Position numbers and translations under genes: made by a program. Source: Nitratireductor thuwali (GTDB lineage Bacteria; Pseudomonadota; Alphaproteobacteria; Rhizobiales; Rhizobiaceae). Taken from it: a stretch of 35,000 nt of DNA. The stretch covers positions 1 through 35,000 of the forward strand of contig NZ_CP030942.1 in NCBI RefSeq assembly GCF_036621415.1, given 5' to 3'. Below, piece by piece: positions 1-9,423 of this stretch; within the stretch, counting starts at the first letter, position 1, and each line of letters starts with the position of its first letter. Below the pieces are notes generated by a model that saw nothing but the letters and a program-made list of their open reading frames with translations, made no database searches and had not been told where the DNA came from.

Positions 1-2
1 TT

Positions 3-1664
<1,662 letters not shown>

Positions 1665-1704
1665 GGACGACGCCTCCAACCGTTGAGCGCTATTGCCGGC
1701 ATCC

Positions 1705-2589
1705 TCATCCCTCCCGTTTCTTCAACCGCGGATCGAGCAGGTCGCGGGCGGTGTCGCCGAGGAGGTTGATCGACAGGATGCACAAGGAGAGCATCAGGCC
1801 CGGCCAGAAGATCAGCGACGGCTTGAGCTGGAAATAGATGCGCCCCTCGGCCATGATGTTGCCCCAGGTGGGTATCTCGGTCGAAACGCCGGCGCCCAGG
1901 AACGACAGGATGGCTTCGGTGAGAATGGCCGAGGCGCAGATATAGGTCGCCTGCACGATGAGCGGGGCCAGGGTGTTGGGCATCAGGTGCTGCCACAGGA
2001 TCTTTGGCATGGAGGAGCCGAGCGCGATGGCCGCCTCCACGTAGGGCTCCTCGCGCACGGACAGCACCACGGAGCGGACCAGCCGCACCACGCGCGGTAT
2101 CTCGGGAATGGTGATGGCGATGATCACCGACCAGATGCTGGGGCCGTTGAGCGCGACGAGCGCGATGGCCAGCAGGATCGACGGGATGGCCATCAGGCTG
2201 TCCATGATGCGCATGATGATGGCGTCGGCCAGCCGGAAGAAGCCGGAGACGAGGCCGATCATCAGGCCGATCAGGACCGAGACGAACGCCGCCCCGACCC
2301 CGATAAACAGCGAAACCCGCGCCCCGGTGACGACGCGCGAATAAAGGTCGCGTCCATAGGCATCGGTGCCTAAAAGATAGGTGTCGCTCGGCCCCTTCAG
2401 GCGCTGGAGTGCATCCATGGTCATGGGATCATGCGGCGAGATGAGCGGCGCGAAGATGGCGGCCAGCACGATCAGGCCGAGCACGGCGGCCGCGATGATC
2501 GGGCCGGCGCCCATGCGCCAGCCTCTGGGGAGGGCGACGGCGCCGAAGAGCCATTGCAGCCGGGCGGCGGGTTCGGGTGTCGCGGCCAT
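1705..2589 (-). CDS. Peptide ABC transporter permease, DppC type
   Basis: Inner-membrane permease of 294 residues, the second half of the peptide transporter channel. It has an N-terminal transmembrane helix, an extracytoplasmic loop with the DppC-like HDPMTMDALQRLKGPS..LLGTDAYGRD pattern, then five further hydrophobic stretches. The cytoplasmic EAA loop that docks on the ATPase is visible (EPYVEAAIALGSS with the downstream HLMPNTLAPL). The ATG at 2587-2589 shares one base with the stop of the DppB-like gene (TGATG), so translation is probably coupled. Length and motif order match family members. Substrate cannot be told from this subunit. Confidence 0.95.
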   Translation of the reverse strand: MAATPEPAARLQWLFGAVALPRGWRMGAGPIIAAAVLGLIVLAAIFAPLISPHDPMTMDALQRLKGPSDTYLLGTDAYGRDLYSRVVTGARVSLFIGVGAAFVSVLIGLMIGLVSGFFRLADAIIMRIMDSLMAIPSILLAIALVALNGPSIWSVIIAITIPEIPRVVRLVRSVVLSVREEPYVEAAIALGSSMPKILWQHLMPNTLAPLIVQATYICASAILTEAILSFLGAGVSTEIPTWGNIMAEGRIYFQLKPSLIFWPGLMLSLCILSINLLGDTARDLLDPRLKKREG

Positions 2590-3530
2590 CAGTAACGGAT
2601 CCTCGGGTCGAAGAAGGTGTAGGACAGGTCGATGACGAGGTTGATGAAGACGTAGAGCGCGCTCGTCAGAAGGATCATAGCCTGGATCACCGGATAGTCG
2701 CGGGCGAGCACGGCATCGACCGTCAGCCGGCCGATGCCGGGAATGTTGAACACGCTTTCCGTCACCACCACGCCGCCGATCAGAAGGGCGAAGCCGGTGC
2801 CGATGATGGTCATGATGGGCACCGCCGCATTGCGCAGCGCGTGGCGGAAAAGAACGATCTGCTCTGCGACGCCCTTGGCGCGGGCGGTGCGGATATAGTC
2901 CTCGCCCAGCACCTCCAGCATGGAGGCGCGCGTCATGCGGGCGATCAGCGCCACATAGATGGTGGCCAGCGTCAGGCACGGCAGGATGGCCCGCGACAGG
3001 AATGCCCACAGACCCTCGGACGGCGCCTTGTATCCTTGGACGGGGAGCCAGCGCAGTTCGAGCGAAAAGACCTGGATGAAGATGTAGCCGATCACGAAGA
3101 CCGGGATCGAAAAGCCCAGCACAGAGAAGGCCATGACGGCATAATCGGCCCATGTGCGATGCCGCCACGCGGCCAGCACCCCCATGGGAACGGCGATCAG
3201 CACCGACAGGACGATGGTGAGGACGGCGATGTTGAAGGTCGGCCAGATGCGTTGGCCGATCATGCTGGTCACCGGCGTGTTGGAGATCAGCGAAGTGCCG
3301 AGCTCGCCCTGCAGGAGCAGGCCGACCCAGGTGATGAACTGAACATGCAGCGGGTCGTTCAGCCCGAGGCTCGTGCGGATGCGCTCGAGCTGGGCGGGCG
3401 TTGCCATGTCGCCGGCAATGATCGCCGCCGGATCGCCCGGCGTCAGCCGCAGAAGCAGAAAGACGAAGACGGCGACGATGGCCATCACGGGGATGACCGC
3501 GAGAATGCGCCGGATGATGTAGCCTAGCAT
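2589..3530 (-). CDS. Peptide ABC transporter permease, DppB type
   Basis: Inner-membrane permease of 313 residues. The start MLGYIIRRIL followed by a long hydrophobic helix and LTPGDPAA is the hallmark N-terminus of DppB/OppB proteins. The EAA loop is present (EDYIRTARAKG..., ALRNAAVPI), and the protein ends with DPRIRY, the usual family C-terminus. A longer in-frame reading to 3734 exists, but the extra 68 residues are low-complexity, Arg/Pro-rich and unlike the family, so I placed the start at ATG 3530. It follows the binding-protein gene after a 238-base gap holding palindromes and overlaps the next gene by one base. Confidence 0.94.
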   Translation of the reverse strand: MLGYIIRRILAVIPVMAIVAVFVFLLLRLTPGDPAAIIAGDMATPAQLERIRTSLGLNDPLHVQFITWVGLLLQGELGTSLISNTPVTSMIGQRIWPTFNIAVLTIVLSVLIAVPMGVLAAWRHRTWADYAVMAFSVLGFSIPVFVIGYIFIQVFSLELRWLPVQGYKAPSEGLWAFLSRAILPCLTLATIYVALIARMTRASMLEVLGEDYIRTARAKGVAEQIVLFRHALRNAAVPIMTIIGTGFALLIGGVVVTESVFNIPGIGRLTVDAVLARDYPVIQAMILLTSALYVFINLVIDLSYTFFDPRIRY

Positions 3531-3768
3531 GGGTGCCGTGCCTCGGTTCTTCAGTGCCCGCGCCGTGCCCCGGCCCAACCGGGATAGGGGCGCCGACCTG
3601 TCGGCCAACGTTTTCTCGCCCCTCAAGGAGGGCAATCGCATACGGTTCTTGTTGCCGTCGATCCCGCCGTCGATCCCTCCCCTCAAGGGGGAGGGAAGAA
3701 CAGGGCAGCGGCGGCCTGCCGGTATCGGGGGCAAACCGACCGCTGCCCGGCAATTCCGGGAGGGTGCC
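3531..3768. repeat. Intergenic gap with several palindromes between binding protein and DppB genes
   Basis: No gene is visible here. It holds a hairpin with 9-base arms GGGCAGCGG (3703-3711) and CCGCTGCCC (3740-3748). A second, G/C-only palindrome has arms CCCTCCCC (3675-3682) and GGGGAGGG (3688-3695) around TCAAG. A shorter relative of it (CCCTC-AAG-GAGGG) lies near 3618-3632. A tandem 12-base repeat starts with CCGTCGATCCC at 3655 and 3667. The CCCTCAAGGGGGAGGG type of palindrome resembles small dispersed intergenic repeats of rhizobia. Lying just after the binding-protein stop, these hairpins could stabilise the upstream mRNA and lower expression of the permeases, as in many ABC operons. 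Confidence 0.55.
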
Positions 3769-5391
3769 TTACTCCACCTTGTCGACGTTCCAGAAGACCG
3801 GAACCGGCGAGGCGATCATGCCGGTCAGCTTCGTGCTGCGGGCCTGGGGCATGATGTACTGGCCGAGCGGGATGTAGAGCACCTCTTCCATGTTGTGCGC
3901 CTGGATCCTGGCGGCCACTTCCTTCTGCTTCTCCGGCGTGTCGGCCTTGATGAACTCGGCGCGCAGTTCCTCGATCTTCTGATCCTCGGGCCAGCCGAAC
4001 CAGGCATCGTCGCCGCGGCCATTCAGCATCGGGCTGATCAGCGGGGAGTTGATTTCCGGCACCATCCAGTTGGTGAAGAAGAGGTTCCAGCCGCCCTCCG
4101 AAGGTTTGGCCTGGCTGGCGCGGCGGGTCACGAGCGTCTGCCAGTCCATCGCCTGCATGTCGACATTGAAGCCGGCCTGGCGCAGCGCCTGCGCGGCGAC
4201 CACGGGCTGGGCGGTGAGGCTGACGACGTCGGTCGGCTGCATCAGCACGACCGGCGTATTGTCGTAGCCGGCCTCCTCCAGCAGCTTCTTGGCGCCCTCG
4301 ATATCGCCGCCGGAGGTTAGCGTTTCCGAGCCGGTCTCGTCGGCCAGCGGCGTGCCGCAGCCGAAGATCGCGCCGCATACCTTGTAATATTGCGGGTTGC
4401 CGATGAGCGTGGCGAGCACGTCCTCCTGGCTGAGCGCCATCATCGCCGCCTGGCGGACTTTCTTATTGTCGAAGGGAGGATACTTGAAGTTCATGCGGCC
4501 GATGGTCTGGTAGCCGAGATCGTCGCGGGTCTCCACCACCACGTCCTCGCTTGCCTCCAGAAGCGGCAGAAGGTCGATCTGCACCTGCTCGATATAGTCG
4601 ATCTCGCCGGAAAGCAGCGCGTTGATGGCGGTCTGCGCGTCGGGCATTGTCACCCAGCGCACCGTGTCGACCTTCACCTCCTTGCCGCCGGCCATCCAGC
4701 TCGGCGCGCCTTCGCGCGGCACGTAGTCCTCGTTCTTCCTGTAGGTGACCGAGACGCCCGGCTGATACTCCTCCTCGACGAAGACGAAGGGACCGGAGCC
4801 GGTGTAGTCCGTCACCGCCTCGTCGGCGGAGCCGCTGGCCACACGCTCGGGCATAATGAAAGGCGGCAGGGCCGACTGCTTGCCAACCGTGTCGAGCAAT
4901 GCCGGGAAAGGCTCCTTCAGCGTCCACACGATGGTCTTGTCGTCGGTGGCCTCCAGGCTTTCGGTCACGTCGAAGATGAGCTGGCCGCCCGAGTCTTTCT
5001 CGCCCCAGCGCTTGAGTGAGGCGACCGCATCGGCGGCGGTGACCGGAGCGCCGTCGTGAAACTTGAGCCCGTCGCGCAGGGTGAAGGTGTAGGTGAGATT
5101 GTCGTCGGAGATGGTCCAGTCGGCCATCTGCGGCTGCGGCTGGAAATTCTCGTCAACAGCCACCAGCACGTCGTAGATCATATAGCCGTGGTTGCGGCTG
5201 ATATGGGCTGTCGTGATGATCGGGTCGAGCACCCGCAGGCCCGAATGCATGACCGCGGTGATGGTCTTTTCCTGAGCCAGCGCCTGGGTGGCCACGCCCG
5301 TTCCGGCGAGCAGCGCCGCGGCCATGATGCCGGTGACGGCGCCCCGCGTATGCCCGCGGAACTGATTCAAGGTTTTTTGAATTCGCAACAT
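3769..5391 (-). CDS. Periplasmic peptide-binding protein of ABC transporter (SBP family 5)
   Basis: Secreted solute receptor of 540 residues for the adjoining transporter, at the usual length for extracellular solute-binding protein family 5 (DppA/OppA type). A long Sec signal runs to about residue 39 (GIMAAALLAGTGVATQALA, cleaved before QEKT). The mature part shows the family hallmarks: an early DPI..TAHISRNHGYMIYDVL, then LTYTFTLRDGLKFHDGAPVTAADAV, then YTGSGPF and the C-terminal EVLYIPLGQ. ATG 5391 has AAGGGA a few bases upstream; the longer frame is Ala/Pro/Arg noise. It lies 86 bases after the MlrC-like gene, so the peptidase and receptor are probably co-transcribed. Ligand is unknown; peptides or small modified peptides are the default guess. 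Confidence 0.94.
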   Translation of the reverse strand: MLRIQKTLNQFRGHTRGAVTGIMAAALLAGTGVATQALAQEKTITAVMHSGLRVLDPIITTAHISRNHGYMIYDVLVAVDENFQPQPQMADWTISDDNLTYTFTLRDGLKFHDGAPVTAADAVASLKRWGEKDSGGQLIFDVTESLEATDDKTIVWTLKEPFPALLDTVGKQSALPPFIMPERVASGSADEAVTDYTGSGPFVFVEEEYQPGVSVTYRKNEDYVPREGAPSWMAGGKEVKVDTVRWVTMPDAQTAINALLSGEIDYIEQVQIDLLPLLEASEDVVVETRDDLGYQTIGRMNFKYPPFDNKKVRQAAMMALSQEDVLATLIGNPQYYKVCGAIFGCGTPLADETGSETLTSGGDIEGAKKLLEEAGYDNTPVVLMQPTDVVSLTAQPVVAAQALRQAGFNVDMQAMDWQTLVTRRASQAKPSEGGWNLFFTNWMVPEINSPLISPMLNGRGDDAWFGWPEDQKIEELRAEFIKADTPEKQKEVAARIQAHNMEEVLYIPLGQYIMPQARSTKLTGMIASPVPVFWNVDKVE

Positions 5392-5477
5392 ATCGTGTTC
5401 CCTTTTTTGGTTTCGATGGTTGGTTGGCGGTGGCGCCCTTGGGCACGGGTTCTCCCGCCGTGCCGCAGGGCGGTGGA

Positions 5478-7007
5478 TCAGGCCTCCATGGTCTGGCGCT
5501 CCGGCCTGCGGTGAAAGACGGGACCGCCGGGCGAAAGCCGCATGCCGTCGGCAAGGCGCGTCCATGGCAGGTCGGCAGGGCTCAGCGGCATCGGGCCGGG
5601 CGCGGTGCACACGAGAACGGTTTCGGCGATAGGCTCGAAATCGGCACGGAAATGCACGGAGCTTTTGTTGACGAGGATCGCCATCTCGGTCGGCTCGATG
5701 CCGACGAAGCGGTACATCGCCTGGTCGGCCATCTGCGCCTTGTGGCTGGCAACGACGATGCGGACGTCATCGATGGTCAGGCAGGCGGAGGGCCCGACAT
5801 TGATATGGGTTCCGCCATAATAGGGTCCGGTCGCATGAAGATCACCGTTCGACAGCTTGGCGACGCGGAAGGTCCCCTCATAAGGCGCATCGCCCTTGAC
5901 GCCCGAGGTGCCGCCGAGGGCAATGGCGATCTCCGCGCCTTCGCCGGCCTCATGCGCCGCCCTGGCGGCGTTCGGGTCTACGATCATGCCGATGGCCGCC
6001 CGCCTGGCGCCGTTGCGCACCAGCGCGCCCAGCATTCCGGTCGTGTTGGAATCGCCTCCCGCGCCGGGGTTGTCCTGCGTGTCGGCGATCACGACAGGCT
6101 TCGATGCGCCGGCGGCGATGCGCATGGCCTCGCGCACCCCTTCATCCGGCGCGAAGGCGCGTCCGGCGAAGGCGCTCTCGGCGGCAAGCACCAGCTCGTA
6201 AATGCGGTCGGCCGCGCGGTCCGCTTCCGCCTGGTCCTCTCCATAGGCAAGGACCGTCGGCGCGCATTCGGGAAAATCGGCGGCAGGGAAGCCGGTGAAC
6301 AGGGAGGTGCTGGCGACCGTGCCGGCTTCAAGGTCGGCGACCTCGCGATAAAGACCGCGCGCCGGCTCCATCGAGGTGCACTGCCAGGAAATGGGGATGA
6401 GATAGGGCAGGCGGCGGAAAGACTTGGCAAAGGGCCGCCCCCGCGCCATCAGCCGGTCGAGCTGGTCGGCCGCGCGCCAGCCGGTCTCGGCCATGTCGAC
6501 ATGCGGATAGGTGCGAAAGCCCACCAGCATATCGGCCTCATGGAACATGCGGCGGGTGATGTTGCCGTGGAGATCCAGGCTGACGGCGATCGGCACGTCC
6601 GGCCCGACCACCTGGCGAACACGGGCGATCAGCTCCCCCTCGCCGTCGTCCAGGTGCTCGGCCACCATGGCGCCGTGCAGATCCAGGTAGACGCCGTCGA
6701 GCGGGCCGGCATTGGCGATGCCCTCGACGATCTCTCCGGCGATGGCCTCATAGGCGGTGCGTTCGACGGCGGCGGACGGGATTGCGCCGCACCACAGGAT
6801 GGGAACCATGTCCCAGTTTGCGGCGGCGGCCCGATCGACGGCGCCTGAAATGCCGAGATTGACGCCGGGGCAGAGCCGGAGGATTTCGTCGCCACGGCAG
6901 ATCGGGAGATAGCCGCCGCCCTGCTCGAAATTCGCAAGCGTTGCGGGCGAGGGGGCAAACGTATTGGTTTCGTGAAGGAAGCCCGCCATGGCCACGCGTC
7001 TGCCCAT
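5478..7007 (-). CDS. MlrC-like metallopeptidase (M81 family)
   Basis: Predicted zinc-dependent hydrolase of 509 residues, close to the usual length of the MlrC family (named after the microcystin-degradation enzyme that cuts linear peptide products). The N-terminal GFLHETNTFAP (about residues 9-19), two internal DLHG motifs (YLDLHGAMVAE and SLDLHGNITRR) and DTQDNPGAGGD are the conserved blocks that supply metal ligands in the family. No signal peptide is seen, so it should act in the cytoplasm on imported material, which fits the peptide ABC genes downstream. ATG 7007 is supported by GGAGG nine bases upstream and shares a base with the stop of a small upstream ORF (TGATG). Real substrates of most members are not microcystins. 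Confidence 0.92.
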   Translation of the reverse strand: MGRRVAMAGFLHETNTFAPSPATLANFEQGGGYLPICRGDEILRLCPGVNLGISGAVDRAAAANWDMVPILWCGAIPSAAVERTAYEAIAGEIVEGIANAGPLDGVYLDLHGAMVAEHLDDGEGELIARVRQVVGPDVPIAVSLDLHGNITRRMFHEADMLVGFRTYPHVDMAETGWRAADQLDRLMARGRPFAKSFRRLPYLIPISWQCTSMEPARGLYREVADLEAGTVASTSLFTGFPAADFPECAPTVLAYGEDQAEADRAADRIYELVLAAESAFAGRAFAPDEGVREAMRIAAGASKPVVIADTQDNPGAGGDSNTTGMLGALVRNGARRAAIGMIVDPNAARAAHEAGEGAEIAIALGGTSGVKGDAPYEGTFRVAKLSNGDLHATGPYYGGTHINVGPSACLTIDDVRIVVASHKAQMADQAMYRFVGIEPTEMAILVNKSSVHFRADFEPIAETVLVCTAPGPMPLSPADLPWTRLADGMRLSPGGPVFHRRPERQTMEA

Positions 7008-7213
7008 CAGGCCACGCCTCCGTCTGTCATCCGGAGGCAAACGTCCGGGGCGGATGCGTCTTCAGGCGAAGGCATCGTCCGCCCGCGCACCGCAAAAAGC
7101 TGTTCGCCCGTCCCCGTCGCGTTCAACGTCAGACACCTGCCCTGTTCGTTCCCATAGAGCGCCGTGCGACCATTCGGACGCACAAGGCGCTTCAACTCCT
7201 TAAATCCACGCAT
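7007..7213 (-). CDS. Possible small protein of 68 residues upstream of the MlrC-like gene
   Basis: An ATG at 7213 opens a 68-codon frame (MRGFKELKRLVRPNGRT..., ending CLRMTDGGVA) whose TGA overlaps the ATG of the MlrC-like gene as TGATG, the same overlap used by several certain gene pairs in this window. Third codon positions are mostly G or C, as in the real genes. The ribosome site is weak (GAAGAAAAG). The protein has no signal, membrane helix or motif I recognise. It could be a real first gene of the peptide operon, a leader that couples translation, or chance. Confidence 0.42.
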   Translation of the reverse strand: MRGFKELKRLVRPNGRTALYGNEQGRCLTLNATGTGEQLFAVRGRTMPSPEDASAPDVCLRMTDGGVA

Positions 7214-7355
7214 CGTGCTTTTCTTCGATTTCTTGGGCCGATGCTGTAGACGAATTGCTGGTATTGCTGTGCGATACGACTGTATTAATTTCAGGATAGT
7301 TATGCTAGCGACTGGAAGTCAACGCATTTCTTGAAGCGGTCATGGGGAGAACCAG
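7214..7355. promoter_or_regulatory. Divergent control region between peptide operon and IclR gene
   Basis: This AT-richer stretch should hold both divergent promoters. On the minus strand a TTGACT (7322 to 7317) and TATCCT (7298 to 7293), 18 bases apart, make a fair promoter for the peptide operon. Possible regulator sites are a direct repeat ATTGCTG at 7254-7260 and 7263-7269 and a short dyad ATAC-GACT-GTAT at 7274-7285. IclR proteins commonly bind such divergent regions, so control by the neighbouring IclR gene is likely but inferred. Confidence 0.4.
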
Positions 7356-8165
7356 TTGCGGAGTATCTTGAGGGCGCAGAGCGGCGTCAGGTCGGAACAG
7401 GAACTGCATGCCGACGACCCGCTGTTCGTTCAGTCGATTGCCCGGGCGATGCAGGTTCTGTCGTCTTTTCACCAGGCGGGGCGGCCGCTTACGCTGAACG
7501 AGATCGCGGCCGCCGCGGGCATCGGTAAGAGCGCCGCCCAGCGCGTCGTGCACACGCTGAAGACTCTCGGTTATATCGAGCGCGACGCGGACGACAGGGG
7601 CTATGTGCCCGGCATACGAATCCTGGACCACACGCTCGACTATCTCAGGCTCAACCTCTTGATCGCGCGCGCCTCGCCCGTCCTTTTGGAGCTGCGGCGC
7701 AATGTGCGCGAGCGCGTCGACCTCAGCCTGCGCGACGATCTGCGCCTGGTCTATGCCTCGCGCCTGCAAAGCAAGCGGGAGACCTTCTTCGCCACGCTGG
7801 TGGGCCACTCTGTGCCGGTATTCTGCACCTCGGGAGGACGGGCGGTGATGGCGCATCTGAGCGACGGGGAAGTCGACGACATCATCACCCGCTCCGACAG
7901 GACGCCGTTTACCGCGAAGACCCTGACCGAACCCGAAGCCATCCGCGAAAAGGTGCGCGAGGCGCGCCAGAACGGCTATGCGGTGACGCTGGAGGAGGTT
8001 CTGCCGGGCGAGGTGGCGCTCGGCGTCGCCATTCTCGGCCCGGCCGGCGTGCCGCGCGGCGCGATCCATGTCGCCGGTTCGCTGGGCGAATGGCAGGCGG
8101 AAGACTTCTGCGCCCGCTTCGCCCCCCTGGCGGCGGAAGCCGCCCGCGCCATCAGCCGGTTCTGA
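7356..8165 (+). CDS. IclR-family transcriptional regulator
   Basis: DNA-binding regulator of 269 residues. The N-terminal winged helix-turn-helix covers about residues 24-85 (LTLNEIAAAAGIGKSAAQRVVHTL, then LGYIERDADDRGYVPG) and the remainder is an IclR effector-binding domain, with the typical PVFCTSGGRAVMAHLS and GVAILGPAGVPRGAIHVAG blocks. The start is a TTG at 7356, chosen because GGGGAGA sits six bases upstream and no in-frame ATG precedes the DNA-binding domain. It is divergent from the peptide/MlrC operon, so it most likely senses a related metabolite and controls that operon. Ligand and sign of control are unknown. Confidence 0.93.
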   Translation: MRSILRAQSGVRSEQELHADDPLFVQSIARAMQVLSSFHQAGRPLTLNEIAAAAGIGKSAAQRVVHTLKTLGYIERDADDRGYVPGIRILDHTLDYLRLNLLIARASPVLLELRRNVRERVDLSLRDDLRLVYASRLQSKRETFFATLVGHSVPVFCTSGGRAVMAHLSDGEVDDIITRSDRTPFTAKTLTEPEAIREKVREARQNGYAVTLEEVLPGEVALGVAILGPAGVPRGAIHVAGSLGEWQAEDFCARFAPLAAEAARAISRF

Positions 8166-8199
8166 GCGGCCGCAGCTCTCGCAACTCAGGATAGGCAAA

Positions 8200-8261
8200 T
8201 CTTGTCCGCAGCTACCAAATGGGAGCTGCGGAACTGTCACGGAGTTCCCTACTCTTGTCCG
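8200..8261 (+). promoter_or_regulatory. Overlapping dyads and direct repeat ahead of the TbpB-like gene
   Basis: Arms TCCGCAGCT (8205-8213) and AGCTGCGGA (8224-8232) form a 9-base dyad. A second dyad, GGAACT (8230-8235) with AGTTCC (8243-8248), shares three bases with the first, so as RNA only one could form at a time. TCTTGTCCG occurs twice (8200-8208, 8253-8261). This may be the end of the IclR transcript, an operator, or a switching leader. There is no U-run for a classical terminator. Confidence 0.4.
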
Positions 8262-8300
8262 GGAAACGATGCGGTGTCGCGGATCTGAAGGGGGAATAAA

Positions 8301-9344
8301 ATGACCAAGCAAATGACGACACTAACGGTGCTGATGGCGGCGTCGGCGCTGGCGGGCTGTGGCGGCGGGACGGCCAAGCTTCTCAATCCGGCACCTTATG
8401 CCGACGTCTACAACGCGACCTATGCGAGCGCAGAGAAGGACGTAATGTCCAAGGTGCTGGCGAAAGCGGGGGACACCATCGAGGGTGGGGCGATATCGGC
8501 TCGGAACGGCTATTCCGACGCCTTGGACGCCGATGAGGTCGTTCTACAGGAACCGGAAGCGGTCAAGATCGAGAAGACAGCCGACGGCTATATCCTTCAT
8601 GCATCTGGCGAAAAGGTCGCCTTTACGGCCGCAGAAGACAAAGGCGGATATTACGAACTCGTTGTGAAGAACCAGAATGGCCACGACCGCACAATCGGCT
8701 ATTTCTATGCTGCCTTCGATGATCTTGCGGCCTTGCAAGCCAGCGACTCAAGTATGGTTCCGCTGGGTTATGGCATCAGAGTCAAAGACGGTGACGCGGC
8801 CGCCACCGCGGACGATGCGGACGGCTTTGTAAATGGCTTTACGATTGTCGGTCTCGAGACCAATCCGTCGGCAATGCCCAAGACGGGCACAGCAAGTTAC
8901 CAGGGCGGAGCGCAAATCCAAGCGCATCCCAAGGTCGTCGACTACGACCCGGGTGCGCCCGATATGGTGGAACGGATCCGCTACCGCGGCGATGCCATGT
9001 TGTCCGCTGATTTCGGCGCTGGCACCGTCTCGGGCACTGTGGCGCTCAACGATCGGCGATTCTCGTACACGAAATCCCCGAACAGTTCCAACGATCCCAC
9101 CGTCGCTGGTGCAGCCCTCACTCTTGAAACCGCCGACATCATAGGCAACGGGTTCTCTTCCGAACTCACGGCCAATGCCGCCGCCGCAACACAGATGGCG
9201 ACCGACGGCATCAGCGCCGACACGCAAGCCACCGCAGTAGGCCGCTTTTACGGCACCGATGCCGGCCAGGTCGGCGCCATCGTGGGTGGCGAGGGAACGA
9301 GCCACGTCATCACGGGCGTCCTGGCCGGAGACCGCACGCCGTAA
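8301..9344 (+). CDS. Surface lipoprotein, transferrin-binding-protein-B-like barrel, Slam substrate
   Basis: Lipoprotein of 347 residues with a short signal and clear lipobox LAGC (lipidated Cys20), followed by a GGG linker. The N-terminal half is unfamiliar. The C-terminal half (about 210-347) looks like the small beta-barrel of TbpB/HpuA-like proteins: AMLSADFGAGTVSGTVALNDRRF..., alternating strands, then GRFYGTDAGQVGAIVGGE near the C-terminus, the hallmark GxFYG..A...GG pattern. Such proteins are exposed on the outer membrane by Slam translocons, and a Slam gene follows directly. Start ATG 8301 has GGGGGA upstream. Known relatives bind transferrin, heme carriers or host proteins; the ligand here is unknown and no TonB receptor gene lies nearby. 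Confidence 0.85.
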   Translation: MTKQMTTLTVLMAASALAGCGGGTAKLLNPAPYADVYNATYASAEKDVMSKVLAKAGDTIEGGAISARNGYSDALDADEVVLQEPEAVKIEKTADGYILHASGEKVAFTAAEDKGGYYELVVKNQNGHDRTIGYFYAAFDDLAALQASDSSMVPLGYGIRVKDGDAAATADDADGFVNGFTIVGLETNPSAMPKTGTASYQGGAQIQAHPKVVDYDPGAPDMVERIRYRGDAMLSADFGAGTVSGTVALNDRRFSYTKSPNSSNDPTVAGAALTLETADIIGNGFSSELTANAAAATQMATDGISADTQATAVGRFYGTDAGQVGAIVGGEGTSHVITGVLAGDRTP

Positions 9345-9423
9345 AGTCGACGATCGACTCTTGCGTCAGGACGCGCGGACCGCACAGCCGGTCCGCGCGG
9401 CGATTGGGGGCCGCGTGGCGACA

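Noticed and set aside
7305..8312. Open frame of 335 codons opposite the IclR gene
   Set aside because: Covers the IclR gene and its flanks in antisense, with no recognisable domain; the IclR reading has clear HTH and effector blocks.
8301..9344. A periplasmic solute-binding protein for an ABC importer
   Set aside because: Database names of this family mention solute binding, but the lipobox, TbpB-like barrel and Slam neighbour argue for an outer surface protein; no permease or ATPase is near.
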